The notes under the pieces are model-generated. The model was given only the letters and a program-made list of their open reading frames with translations, was not told the origin of the DNA and ran no database searches. Of a stretch of DNA of 64,000 bases, positions 36,354 to 48,814 are shown piece after piece. Where the stretch lies: the NCBI GenBank assembly GCA_015680685.1, contig MNCI01001903.1, positions 3,627 through 67,626 on the forward strand. Direction: 5' to 3'. This DNA comes from Gnetum montanum (taxonomy: Eukaryota; Streptophyta; Gnetopsida; Gnetales; Gnetaceae). The translations under genes were made by a program, and so were the position numbers. The stretch's first letter is position 1, and each line of letters opens with the position of its first letter.

Positions 36354-39300
36354 GGTATTGTTAAAGCTGATCCTCATCATGGTGAAGCTCATTGGCATCC
36401 TTTGCTATATGAGCGATCTCGTTCTGAACATGCCCACACTAGACACATAATTGGGTCACTAGGCAGTATGGTTTCAACTAGAAGCACATGAGTTTATGGA
36501 ATTCCTACTCCAGCACTTTAGTGTGATGATGTGGTCACACTTAGCAGTGGAGGTTGTTGGTCTCATCATGGAGACATTACTACCTAGGGTAATCCAAAGA
36601 ATTTTGAGATTCATGTTTGACGAGCCCACTACTAGCCCACTACTAGTGATGGAAAAGTAGGGGGATCAAGCCAAGGCCCTAGTGGCATTAAGCCTTTATC
36701 CAAGATCTAGAAGATGCTAGAGTTTAGTTGTTATAATTAGAGCAACACTCTCTTTGTTTCTTGGCGTGTGCATACCTTGTTTTAGAACTCACCTAGGATG
36801 GTGTACTGTGCAGGAGGATAAGTGTTTCCATGATTTTTGGTATTCATTTAGCTATCAGCTCATACTAAGGTGCTAACTGCTCATGTTTGTTGCCAGGTTT
36901 AGCATTAGGGAGCATGGCCTACAAGATGAGGAGGGGGCCCTGAACCTAACTCACATTGCCTTGTAGGAATTTTTAACCTGTAAGAGCATTCATGCAAGGG
37001 TGATTGAGCAGATTAGATCTAACTTGGTAGAGTACCCATATCGATATCTAAAGGCCTATGAGAGGTCTTGGGCCCATGGCTAGTTGGATGCAGAGTGGAT
37101 GGATGGTGCACCTAGTGTTGAGGAGGCATCGATCCCACCACCACCAATTGTGCACACCTTTTGTCTCATGTAAGTAGTTTATCATTTTGCTCTTGTACAT
37201 TTGCTACCTTGCCTTTTTGCACGATGCTAATGTGCTAACATTATTTTCTTTGCCTATATTATAGCTGTAGTCACTTTGGAAGAGGTTATAGTGGTACCTA
37301 CGGGCCACACTAAGGCCACCCTCATTATCAAGTATGGGGATGTTAAGGATGCACAACATTGGTTGTGCCATGAGTCCGAAGCAGAGTTGACCAGTAGGCT
37401 TACATGGCCTGGGCTAATGAACCTTTTCTTGGCCCTTAGCCCAGGCATCTCGATGGTTGAAATGGTTACTATTATTGATTCCTTTAGAGACAATGCTTAT
37501 CACCTTGTCATGTGGGTATGTGGTATGAGGGTGGTCTTGAACCTTACTAATGACTTCTTTGTGGACCTCTTTGGCCTCCCCTTTGATGGCTCGTTGGTTA
37601 TCGATAACATCAACAGAGAGGTGGACCACCGAGGTGATATTGGGGAGTGGCTAGGAACTTCTTGATCTAACAAATAAATACTTTTTAAGAGCATACAAGT
37701 GCTTGTGGTCCATGAGTTGTACGCTCTCTTCTGTGCCAGTGCATTTCCAAAGCTGCTCTCCCAAGGAAAAATCCTTGGGGTAGAAGAGGCTTGACTGATG
37801 AGAGATGTGCTAGAAAAAGGCACAAGGTACAACTAGGCCTCTCATCTTATTGATGACCTACATGTTGAGATTGTCAAGTTGCATCACAACCTACAAGCAG
37901 GGTAACATGTGCACTTTGCATTCTTTGTAGGTTGCTTGTGAAGGTTTGTGGAGTTTTTGGTGGTTCACGAGGATAGACAATGGGTGGTGCAGGATCGCAT
38001 ACAGCTCTTGAAGCCTTGGATAAAACACCTATTTACTACCACATGAGTGTAGGACCCCTTAGAGGTGATTGGTGAGTCATTTTCTATAATGAATAAATGT
38101 CCCTTAGGGCGATCTCACTACTCGCATGATAGTGTAGGTGAGTCCTCATGAGCTAGTACTAGAAATGTAGCCAAGGTAGAATGTTACATTGTTGAGATGG
38201 TGGGACCATCTAAAATAAGGATTACAAGGCCACATCCCACAGAGGAGCTACACGAGAGGTCAAAAAGGTAGGTGGTAAGAAGATCTACCTGAAGTTTTGT
38301 GATTTGCACACAGATGTTGTAGGTTAGGACAAGCTATTAGATGCATTTTTGAATTTTATGTATTTATATTTTTATGTTTTTTATGCTATGCTATGCTACA
38401 TTATGCTAAATGTTAAAATGCTAAATTTGGCATGTATGTGAATTGTTGAAATTAGGTGAGAGGGTTTCTAGAGTAGTGGTATAAGTAGTAGCAAAGGAGG
38501 TCCTTCCTCAAACTGAGGATGGACAAACATAGGAGGAGGAGCTATGTGAGACTATAGAGGTCCTTCAATAGTTAGAGGAGGGATTACTTCACCCTGATGG
38601 GGGTGATTTTGACAACCTCTTTAATGGTATGTAGCTAGGTGATCCCCCTACTCTCACACCTAAGGGTTTGCTACGTATTTTCTTTTCATTATCATCTGTC
38701 ATTACTCTCTTTCTACTCTTGCATCTTTGGATATTTGATTGTAGTTAAATGTGTTATTACATTGCAATTGTAGAGATATTTGCTAGCGGTCCAGCATCCA
38801 GATCTACCTACCACATGGAGCCATGGGTAGAAGTGCCTGACAAGTTCACTTTCATGGAAGGTCTGGTTGAGGACATGGTGGACCACCTATAGCAGGCAGA
38901 TCCCAAGCTCAGTATGCATGTGATGTTGATTTTCTTGTCTTACTTTACCAATTTGATGCTTAGTCTATGGCTAATGCTATTTTTCTTGTTGTAAGCCAAT
39001 AGGTTCCTAGCTTTGCTGGGATCCAAGTAGGGTGGCTAGGATGGATGCTATCCTTGAGTTTTTCCTTGAGGTGAAGCAAGTACCCCATCATTTGTATGAG
39101 GTAGCAAGTGTGTGCTTTTAGTTGTGAAAGCATTATGGGTTTGTAGGTGCACTAATGAGTACTTATGGAAGTGGGTACACGAGCTTTAGGACAGGGTGGT
39201 GAGCTAGGACACCAAGATGGGGGACTTGCAATCCCATTACAATTTCCTTGTGGTGAGCTAGGACACCAAGATGGGGGACTTGTAGTCTCATTACAATTTC

Positions 39301-40060
39301 CTTATGGCTCACATGTGAGGGGATAGTACCTGGAAGATAGCTGAGATTGACTATGCCAGGTACTCGTCAATAATACAGGGCAACAACGATGCCTCCAGAC
39401 AGATCATTGAGTAGAGGTTGCAAATGGACTTGATTTCTCAAAAAAAATCAAGACAAGAAATATTATAGTGTAAAGGTGCATCAGTGGGAGAAAACTTAGA
39501 ATAACCACAAGCACCACTACAAGAATGAGTGAAACACGTATCTTAAATGGTACAAGGAGGAGTTCATTGAATGCCATTGCCATGATATGTTCTTTGAGGC
39601 AATAGGTAGGACATAGGCTTATGAGTTATTCTCTCATCATGTAATGGTAAGTGGATCTCTAGAGAGGCAGATTACCATGCCCTCAGGGGAGGTTTCCTCT
39701 ATCATGTTTTTGATAGAGCTGCTTGCATGGACTACTATGGACAAAGGAAAGACCCTCATGGGCATTGACTTTGGCCAGTAGGACTGGATGTAGCTATCAG
39801 AGGCTAAAATCCTCTAATGCTTGGAGGAGGGCCTTGATAGATTGCCTCTAGAGACAAATGCAGGACCCTTTCAGGTTAGTTATTTTTTTGTTATTGTGTG
39901 CTTTTATGTTAGTATTTCATGTTGTTCATTTGCTGATTAGTTGATTTTTTTGCATTACTTTGAGTAGGCACCAAGCAATGCTGTAGGCCCCAGTAGAGTG
40001 GTAGAAGAAAAGGAAGAGGACCCTCAACCCCCACCAAACACCATCAGTTGAGCAATCCTG
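36354..40060 (+). pseudogene. T1 antisense multi-exon gene with FCP1/HAD-like domain, decayed
   Basis: Runs opposite to T1 gag-pol. Exons matched to the T2 copy: about 36354-36812 (FCP1-like: EAHEFMEFLLQHFSVMMWSH, then LAVEVVGLIMETLL, and after a frameshift FSCYN.SNTLFVSWRVHTLF), 36897-37169, 37265-about 38340, about 38455-38629, 38774-38911 (VPDKFTFMEGLVEDMVDHL), about 39003-39873 and a last exon near 39968-40060. The third contains ATLIIKYGDVKDAQHWLCHE and FFVDLFGLPFDG, matching ILLFRYGDIKEAQRWLGHA and LFTNLFGVPSDG in T2. Several junctions keep GTAAGT or GTATG donors. Stops and frameshifts show it is no longer coding. Domain names are from similarity by eye. Confidence 0.7.
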
Positions 40061-40269
40061 ATGTAGCCCTACTATTGAGAAATTTTATATTTTTGGCCAT
40101 TTTTGCTATACATTCATGGCATGTATTTTATTGATGGATTAATGAAGATGTAATGATAAACTAGTTTTACTATGTGGTTGGATATTCTGCAAAGTTTCAC
40201 ATTTATCTTGCTAAGCATTATGTGCTAATAATGTGGTATTTTGATGTGATTAGGTCCTTCATGGGCCCC

Positions 40270-40552
40270 ATGCTAGTTGAGGACCATGGTGGGAGGGCCA
40301 TTACCAGTTTAAGGACATTTTGGGCTGCGATGATGGCTAGTTTAAGGCCATTTCAAGCCATGAATAAAAAGACAAGGTGTTCCCAGTTTTAGGCCTTAGT
40401 AGGTCATGGCGATAGTTTTATGCCATTCCAAGCTGATGTGACAAAAGGAAAAATGATTGCCAGTTTTAGGTCATAGTAGGTTGTATGCTAGTTTAGGCCT
40501 TTTCAGGCCATGAGGTTGTGAAGAAGGTGGCCAGTTTTAGGCCATGGCAGGC
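40270..40552. repeat. Imperfect GGCC repeats on the protease side of the T1 insert
   Basis: About seven units of the type CCAGTTTTAGGCCNNNNNAGGCC on the plus strand. The reverse complement corresponds to GGCCTGCAACGGCCTAAAACT in T2 (58471-58609), at the same place relative to protease. Confidence 0.7.
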
Positions 40553-40785
40553 CATATGCATTTTTTGCCATTTTGAAGTTTGTGATTTTTATGCATTTTA
40601 ATGTTTTTTAATGCATAAGAAAACTAAACGAAAATGCATAGGCAAAAGAAATGAATGCATAATAAAATGAATGATGTAAAACAAAAACAACCATGTGAAA
40701 TGTAATTGCTCAAGAAAAAGGAAAATGGGGCATGCAAGATTAGGGACAAGTAGGTGCCTAGCACATATTGAACTAAGGGGATGCC

Positions 40786-41520
40786 TTAGTCATGTAGTTG
40801 CTTCTTAACCTGATGTGGGTTGGGGGGTACATATGGCCTAGGTAGCATAAGGCAATATTCACCTAGACCCTCATTCATGATGTTGAAGGGTAGTTCTACC
40901 CATAGAGCTTCCTCAAGGAGGCCATTAACTTCTTTTGGTTCCTCGGGTGGGTCTACCAAACAAGGTTGACCCTCATCTTTCACTGGTGGCGCATCATCGA
41001 GGAACTCTACCTCTGATCCTTATTCTATCTCAAGGTTGTTGATGGCTAGAGGAGCTACATTATCACCATGTATAATTACTTCTCCACCTTTGTACAGAAG
41101 CTGGATTTCTTGATGGATGGGTGAGGAGAAAACTCGTAATTAGGCTAGTTAGGGCCTTCATAAAATCAGATTGAACCTAGGCATATCCTTGATGATAATG
41201 AATTCAACTGTTGTGGGGAACTGCTCCCTTGCCATGAAAGCTATCATGATCATCCCCCCTTATGATAATGTGTGACCATTAAAAGACTTCAAGCATGTTG
41301 TCTTTGTGGATTTGATTTGGTCGATAGGATTAAGTTGATCAACAACTAGGAATGGGATGATGTTATTTTCTACCCTATTGTCGACATGCACACTGCGAAT
41401 CTTGCATTGCCTTATCCAGATTGTTATGAACATTGGTGCAGTGACTTGACTCTTTTTAGGATCAACCTTAATTGCTTCATCATGAAATGTTAGGGGCATT
41501 GAACTTAATCCCTATGGTAT
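40786..41520 (-). pseudogene. T1 protease, decayed
   Basis: MPLTFHDEAIKVDPKKSQVT, then PMFITIWIRQCKIRSVHVDN and IIPFLVVDQLN align with the T2 protease. The catalytic segment VHIDDGAATN of T2 reads VHVDNRVENN here, so the active-site Gly is lost. The C-terminal tail (40983-40786) ends RPYVPPNPHQVKKQLHD and a stop, like RPYAPLNVKAIKKQLRASD in T2. Confidence 0.8.
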
Positions 41521-44500
41521 GAGGGAAAAGCATCACAACATGGATAGATTATTCATCTGCTATGATGTTCCCATTAATAGGAATGGAGGTTAACATGCAG
41601 AATAGTGCTTTGCGATGAGTGGAGGAGGTCATGACCAAGTCATAGAAGCTCAAGGTTGTATTTGTTTTTGTTTCAAAGCATGTTTGACTTATGCCAATGA
41701 ATCTAGGAAATCCTTACTACTATCAGTTGCTTTGTTGGCCTTCATCTCCTCCATGTGGCCCAAGAGATGAATCTTTGGGGGAGGAGATTTAGGCTTGGCT
41801 TGCTTCATCTACTTTTGAGCCTTAGTGCTTGGTTGTTGGTTGCTTATAGTGGTTTCTTTGACTAACATGGCCATGGGAATAGAAGATAAGGGGATGGGCT
41901 TAGGTGGAACTAGTTCCAGATGTTCCATAATCATTTTTTCAATGAGGTGCTTGTTGGGCCTCTCAGGTTGCCACCTAGACTACCTATCGTTGTACATGGG
42001 ATGAGGCCTTGGGTGGATAGGGCTTGATGTAGTCCCCACTATTGGACTTTGAGTAGGCAAGGATTTTATATGTTGAGGCATCCTAATGACAAAAGATGTC
42101 TAGGTTGCTATCATCGCAACATGCTATAGGGCCCTAACCATAAAGGGTGTCATGGGCACTTGAGGTGGTACTCTGATGACAAAAGGAGACCTTGAACTGG
42201 TTAATGTTGAGGAGGCCCTAGTGTTGCTAGAGGGCACACAAACAACGAATGGTTCTTGTGTTGGTTTTGAGTCATCATCAATGTTGATGGCATTGATAAC
42301 ATAGCTTGCGCCACTTGCATTGAGAGGGTCTTTGTAAACCTTTATTGATTGATTTTCTAGGTGAACTAGGTTGGTTGTGTTAAGGACTAGTTGGCATTGG
42401 TCAATCATGCATTTTATGTCATCCCGTAAGGCCATGTAGAAGTTTGTGTCATGGCTGGGAAGTTGATGGTAATTGTAGAACCAGTCCAACCTAAAATGTT
42501 TAGGGATTAGAGGCTTGTTTGGTGTGGTTGTTAATGGATTTTTGAGGAGCTTGTAGTAGCAATCATGATGCTTGCGAGCATCCTCAGACACCTACTTATA
42601 CTGGATGCACCCAACATTGAGTAGATGATCTAAGAGCTTTGATGCCTTCATGGGCAATGGTGTATACTTTGAGAAATCCTTGCACTCAAAGTTTGGCCTT
42701 GGGGTAGCTTGCACTATGACCATTGATGGGTCCGAATGGTTGGTTGCCGCAATGCCAGAGCCAAATGCCTTGTTGTTGGCCAGGGTATTAGGTGTCTTGG
42801 CCATTGGTTTGGTGTTTTTTGGCTTGGCCTCATTGGTCACCATTGCAACAGTTGTGGTTACTTTGCCATTTTCCTTATCCTTCTTTGCATGTGCATTTTT
42901 GTAGGCCACATAGGACAAGTTCTTACTGGCCTTCGTTGCATCTTGAATGCTCTTTGTTTGAGCAAGAACTTGGCTCAAGGAGTGCAGGGCAAGGTAGTAC
43001 AACTTTGACTTGATGAAGTTATTCGCTGCACCTTTGAAAATGGCCAATAGGTGGGTTTTCATGATGGGCTCATGAATTTCATTAAATGTAATGCTCTAGT
43101 GTTAGATGAATTTTTGCATGAGACCTAAGTGACCCTACTTGATTTGCATTAATTAATCTAAGGTTTCCTTGGGCTTTAAGTTATACTTGAAGCAAGTAAC
43201 AAATTGACTAAGCAATTCCTCCAAGGAAGATATGGAGGCCCTAGGGAGTGCATGGTACTAGTCTAGTGCCTTGCTGGTCAAGGACATGAAAAACATGTGG
43301 ATGATTGCATGTGGCAATGCCTACAATAGAAGACATTCAAAATGGAAGGTCACTAGATGGGCATTAGGACCCCCTTCACTGTTGTATTTGGTGAACTAGA
43401 GAAGTTGGACTCTAGGAGGTAGGGTTAGTGATGGGACCGTAGGACTGATAGGATCATTTTGGTAAATGTCCATCATGTGGACCATTTTAGAGGAGGTGGT
43501 TTTGAGTTGCTTAACGTCCTTGGTGAGTGTTTAGATGAGCTAGAATTCTTGGTCCAAGCTCAGGGTGGGCACTGCAGGCTGTGTTGGTTGTGTTGCCCAC
43601 TGTATTGCTTGAGTAATCCACGGTCCTGCTATGGGTTGTGCAACCACATGAGATGCCTATTGCATGTATTGCTATGTATGCTACACCATGGGCACAAGAG
43701 TTGGGGTCCACCACGTGGTTGTGATTGCACCATTGTATGGGGTGCTGATGGGATAGGCAGAACATATGATGCCTGAGTCGGTGATGGCTAGTAAATTTTC
43801 ACAGTATGCACATAAGGCTACATCAGCATGATGGATGTCAGCAAGAAGGATTGCATAGACTATGCAGATGTCACAAAGGGAAGGGTGGTAGATGATATTA
43901 CACCTTGATGTGTGTCATGCATAAAGGCAGGGGTGATAGATAGTCCTACACCCTAATGTGCATGTGCTTGATGACTTGCCACCACAGGGGTTGACCTAGG
44001 AGGTGACAAAGGGGATGTAACCACCTAGCAAAAGGTGAATGGCTCAGACTATGGAAGGATGAAAATGGAGGTAGCTTGCTAGAAGGAGGTGTAAATTAGA
44101 TTCTTGTTCTCCAAACGAGCCTTGAACTCATCCTGCCCATCCTGTAGGGGCTTCTCATAATTGATTGCTGCATCATGCTCATTTGACCCACTCAGTTAAA
44201 CGAGTTGGTCAAGAAACCATTGAAAGGTCTCGGTGAGTAGAATGAAATCATTAGGGGTAGGGAAGTATTCCCTCCCGCTCTAGTGTATGATTTCATAACC
44301 TCGTTTAACATCCATTTCTCGATGATCTAGGGATAGACCTACCTAGATTTTTGCACAAAGGAAGTTGTATTTTTCATCATCGAGTACCATGCACTTGGGT
44401 AGTTGATTGTCTTTTCTAAGAAATTTCCTCTCCACTAAAGCAGATCCATCGATCATAAGAAGATTAATTATGATCTTCCATTGACTAGGTTGGATAATGA

Positions 44501-44552
44501 CTACACTTAGGACAGAGGTCAAAGGTTGCTCAAGGTTCATGATGCTATGCAA
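41521..44552 (-). pseudogene. T1 gag, decayed
   Basis: The start is at about 44552 (LRKDNQLPKCMVLDDEKYNF aligns with the T2 gag start). The best-kept parts are 43062-42592 (HLLAIFKGAANNFIKSKLYY, then SLSQVLAQTKSIQDATKASK) and 42591-42124 (IPKHFRLDWFYNYHQLPSHD, then MALRDDIKCMID), in one frame separated by a single TAG. FYNYHQLPSHDT is the remnant of a zinc-knuckle-like C-x2-H..GH motif with the Cys lost. A Pro-rich linker leads to the protease. Confidence 0.82.
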
Positions 44553-44991
44553 GAGTTGCAGATGCTGAAAGAGATGGCTAAGTATAGAAATGTTGAAAAA
44601 TTGTTAAGTAAGAAAATGCTGAAAAATGCTAAGAAAATGTCCAAGTTTGAAAACGTTGCTAAAGAAAAAACTAACTTTGGTATGCTACACTCGCTATGCT
44701 AAGGCCTACTATGCTTTCATGTTGAGAGCCAACCATGCTCTCCTAAGCACACAGAGTTTTGGCTAAGTGCCAAAGCTATGCTTTGGCTTTCATCCAATAG
44801 GGTTCTAGGGGAACTGACATCTGGGTCCAAGCTACACCAACCAACTCATAAACAACTCCTACGCTAGCCTATGATCTAGCTACTATTGTGGTAGGTCCAT
44901 AGGGGTGTCATGTCTATGCTAGCATGAAGCTTGTAACAAAGGTGTAGAGAGCACATGGGACTACCATTGACTGTAGAAGGAAATGGTTTGG

Positions 44992-45008
44992 CCCTCCTTC
45001 TAGCGCAA
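44992..45008 (-). other. T1 primer-binding site
   Basis: TTGCGCTAGAAGGAGGG, six bases after the LTR end; T2 has TGGCACTAGAAGGAGGG. The consensus TGGCGCTAGAAGGAGGG is probably tRNA-complementary; the tRNA was not identified. Confidence 0.65.
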
Positions 45009-45014
45009 GAAAAT

Positions 45015-46695
45015 TGTAGTGACCAAAAACATTAATTTTTGAAATGATCATGCTGAGGGGTCCACGACTACAGTACAACCCTAACCCCACCCCCATTTAA
45101 AGGGTTGTTGTTAGAGGGGAGAAACAGAGGTGGAGCACTTGGGATGATCTTGTCAATCGAATAAGGACTTACAGAGTGTTTCAACAAACAAGTGCTAGGG
45201 GTTCGCAGAGTGTTTTTATTTGTATTGAGGCTAATTAAGCTTGAGCATAGCAGGATTTCTTAGTGTAAAAACGATGATGCAAATGTGAAAATATGTGCAA
45301 AACAACAAAAAAATGCAAGTGCGGTGCTAAATACTAAAGAAAATGCTCGAAATGCAATGGATTTTGAGAGAGGAAGAATGGCACCACCCCAAATAGAGGG
45401 AGTGTAGCAATTGCAAAAGAGAGGTGAGGAGGTATGTAGCATACAGATGGGTGTAGTAGGTAGCATAGTCACAGTCTTTGGGATGTACAGGCTATGAAAA
45501 GTAATGTCCACCATGAAGTCTAAGGCTGTTGGATTGGCTGCCATGGTTTCCTGTAGGTTGCGGTGTGCTGTGGTGTTGTCAAGGTGTCCCAACGTTTTTC
45601 CAAGGTGTTAAGGGTGTTCTTGTGTAAGAGTGCTAGTGCTAAAATGCCAATTCCTGAATGAAAAATGACCATCAAATGCTTCAAATGCCAACCCCTAAAA
45701 AATGCCAACCCCTAAAATGTGAAACGCAAGGGTATTTATAGGTTTATGGTTGACATAGAGTGCGGATCGGGCACCATGTGGTAAAGAGGGTAGTTGAGGC
45801 TACGTTGTCCCTAGTTATGCTCCCACTAGAGAAACTAGTGCTATGCTCTAGTGTGCTCCAATGGACCCTATGAAATTGCTAGATTGTGAATATGCTACCA
45901 AAATTACATGTGCAAGAGTTGAAAAGACCACAATGTAACTACGAATAGTGCAAAATAGTGTAGTCTAGAGGCTACACTCTAGGACTATGGTCTTCCCTCT
46001 TTTAAGTAGGATCAAGCATAGGTACAATTTTGGGACAAATGGGGGATGCAAAAGAGATGCAAGTTGTTGAGCTTGCTTGCTAGAGAAGTGTTGGAGCTAA
46101 GATGGAGGCCAGTGTTGAGCTCTGGAAGTTTTTGGAGGATGTCCTAGATTACTACACTAGCTACGCTTTGGAGCATAACCCAATAGTTAGGAAAATTTTG
46201 GAACAATTGAAGTTTAGTGCTAGCTACACTCTGGAGTGTAGTAGGAAAAGTGAGATCATAACACTAACACTTAGAAAAAATTGCCAAAACTTGTAGTCTT
46301 CATCCAAGCTACACTCTAGAGCATAGTAGGAGGGGTAGATCCAGGAGTTGGAAAATCTACCAAAATGTCTCTTTCATGCTAAGTTGGCTTGATGGCTTCT
46401 AGCTTGACACTTGGGCAAATTGGCCACTAAATGTGCATGCTATGTTGGCTAAGCTCTAAAGCACAGCAGGGAGAATGGGAGCATAGCACAACACTTAGAA
46501 AATTTTTGCAATTGCTGTCAACACTTAGAAACTTTTGCAAATTTGGATCTGTGCTGCATGCTACACTGACTATGCTCTAGAGTGTAGTCCCAGTAGTGGA
46601 AGCATGGGCCAAACACTTAGAAAAAAATTATCTCATGTTGACACTAAGAAAAATTAGCTATTGAAGTGCTATAACCCAAATTTGGTGGTGTTTTA
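45015..46695 (-). repeat. 5' LTR of T1 (1.68 kb)
   Basis: Begins TAAAACACC (T2: TGAAACACC) and ends CACTACA (T2: CGTTACA). Length is close to the 1603 bp of T2. It contains recurrent palindromic words built on CTACACTCTAGAGCATAGTC. Confidence 0.72.
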
Positions 46696-46700
46696 GTACC

Positions 46701-47850
46701 AGGTCTCTACTTCTTTGATGAGTGTCATGGGGAACAACTTAAGTTTCCACCAGTTATTCTCTATGTTCTGCAAGGCACATGAATCTTGGAAGGCTTGGAG
46801 ATGGTTCTATGGATTAAAGTTATATCCTCCTTCAAATTGAGGAATGTTGTTCTTGTCTAACCTTTCGATTTGACTATCCTTCACATGCCTTATTGGAATT
46901 CCTATTGCCTCTACAATATTAAGCATACTTCGAGTAGCAAGAAAAGGCTCATCGAGGCCTTGATCATGATGGTTATGATGCCCTCTACTAGCCTTTTGTT
47001 CAGGGTGATGTGCCTCTCTTGAATGTCTACACCCTTGGTCTTACCTTTCCCGATGGTCATTTTGATCTCGTCAGTTATTTTGATCACCTCCATCATGGTT
47101 TCACCTTCTATGGTCACTGTCAAAGCCATAAGAAGAAGATGATGATGATGAAGGAAAAGAGGAAGGAGAACCAGCACCATCAGGGTGCTTGCTACCACCT
47201 CTTCTATGATTGCTACCATGATCATGATCTTGGTTCTTGCTTGCATTCTCACCTTAAGTTGCCCCTCTAGATCCTTCTTTGTCGTTGGATATATTTTTAC
47301 TAGAACTAGGATTCTGAATTGTGGATTGCAAGTTTTGGTTTGGACCTCCTTCATTGAAGTCAAAAAGAGGAGTTTTATTGAATGGAAAATCACCTCATAA
47401 GAATTCTCCACTAGCTTGTTGGTACAACAAGAATGAAGAATTGTTAAATATTTTTCCTTTCAAAAATTCATAGCACTATTCTAGCTGTCGATCTTATAGA
47501 CATTGTGCCTTGGTGGGATGATAATCCCTAGCATCAGTATCGTGCATAATGTACTCAACATGATGTTCTAGAAGACCATATCATATAAGCATTTGATGAA
47601 GCATTGCAGGAACAGATCAATCAAGTGGTAACACAATGTTGTCTTCTATGTCATGCCACTGTAGTTATTCATCCTGGTGCAGGATGAAGGTGAAGTTTGG
47701 TACATACTCATCAGGATGAGCATATACTATTCGATATTGTTGAGGGATTGGCTAACAAGATTTATTAGACTTAGGTGAAGAATTTCTCCTATAAGAAGAA
47801 GTCATTTTCAACTAGATTAAATAAAACACATTGTGCTTTTAAATATTTTC
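46701..47850 (-). pseudogene. A4 gag, N-terminal part, decayed
   Basis: The gag frame reads LATRSMLNIVEAIGIPIRHV (46940 down), then NNIPQFEGGYNFNP, HLQAFQDSCALQNI and LKLFPMTLIKEVETW, where it is cut by T1. This matches A2 (NNIPKFEGGYNVDP) and A5 (NNIPQFEKGYNIDL). The 166-codon open frame at 46911-47411 is in a different frame and is not the gag. Confidence 0.72.
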
Positions 47851-47946
47851 GTAGCAATCTTAAGATGTAATATGACTCTAAGTTTTGTTCCAATGATTTA
47901 AATACTTTTCACTAGGTCCTAGATAGCACATGAAATAACCAAAAGG

Positions 47947-47964
47947 TCCTTGGTAATGGCACCA
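47947..47964 (-). other. A4 primer-binding site
   Basis: TGGTGCCATTACCAAGGA, next to the LTR end; compare 19454-19471. Confidence 0.7.
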
Positions 47965-47965
47965 A

Positions 47966-48809
47966 TGATGAGTGGTGAGGTACCCCTATGCCCAACCATA
48001 TAGATCACTAAGGGGTCATGTGTGATTTGATTGAATTTTGTGGACCAATAGTTATTTAGTACACTAGTTTCTCTAGGAAGTAAAATGAGCATTGAGAATG
48101 TTCATTATCTTCCCAACTACACTTGTGAGGCTTAAGGGTATGGTTAAGTGTAATTGAGGTATATGATTTTGTATCATTTTATGTTTTATAGATGTGATCA
48201 CCTAAAAAAAGAATAAGACGTGAAGTAATTTAAAATCTAATTCATTTACAACCTATCTAGCCTAACATAAGTAACTGCCCTACTTTCCTGAATACATATA
48301 GTGTTGCTGGGCTACCAAACATTAAGCATTGCTAGGTTACCAAGTACTATGTGTATGCTCGAAGTGGTCATGCTTGTGTTCATTAACTACTAGAAATAAA
48401 TTACTTAATTGAAATGCAGTAAAGTAAAGTGCATTAAAAGAAACATTAATCTAGTCTCAGTGCTACAAGGATTGTTAAAAGAGTTTGTTTTATTCCTATC
48501 ACACTGCTGCTCTTAGATACATCAGTGCTCGAACAAAGATGTGTATACATTTAGACTCCTTCTATGGGCATTCAAAAAATATTCTAACTCTGAGGAAAAG
48601 AAATGAAAAGAGCTTTGCTACTTTGATTGAAAACTAACTAATGAAAAACTGACTCAAAATAGGAGCCTAGGTGCTATATTTATAGGCCAAAGTATATACC
48701 TTGATGTCGAATACCCAACATTGTATCTATACCTCAATGTTGCGTATGCAACATTGCGGCTCCAACATCGTGTACCCAACATTGGAGTAGATAGAAACAT
48801 GTTTCATCA
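47966..48809 (-). repeat. 5' LTR of A4 (844 bp)
   Basis: On the minus strand begins TGATGAAAC and ends CACCACTCATCA. The length equals that of the A1 LTR within one base. Confidence 0.82.
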
Positions 48810-48814
48810 ATAAC

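Larger units (their letters stand above)
31930..46695 (-). mobile_element. Tat/Ogre-like gypsy element T1, 3'-truncated, carrying an antisense gene
   Basis: Reading minus: LTR (46695-45015), primer site, gag, protease (to 40786), a 6.7-kb insert with an antisense gene (plus strand, about 36354-40060), RT, a first RNase H and a second RNase H of the cellular type (to about 31930). The double RNase H marks the Tat lineage. Integrase and 3' LTR are missing. It starts inside the gag of A4 (46701 onward). Every domain is decayed. T2 (52561-64000) is its close relative in head-to-head orientation. Confidence 0.85.
46701..48809 (-). mobile_element. Family A gypsy element A4, 5' part, interrupted by T1
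   Basis: LTR 48809-47966, primer site, then gag down to 46701, where the T1 LTR starts. The rest of A4 was not found beyond T1. A4 itself abuts A5 gag sequence at 48815. Confidence 0.75.

Noticed and set aside
42650-43013. Three overlapping plus-strand frames of 73-90 residues
   Set aside because: They lie antisense to well-recognised T1 gag sequence and have no family motifs.
46911-47411. 166-residue minus-strand open frame rich in Met, Ile and Val
   Set aside because: The gag frame, recognisable from A2 and A5, runs in another frame through this region; this is an out-of-frame shadow of the Arg/Asp/Gly-rich part.
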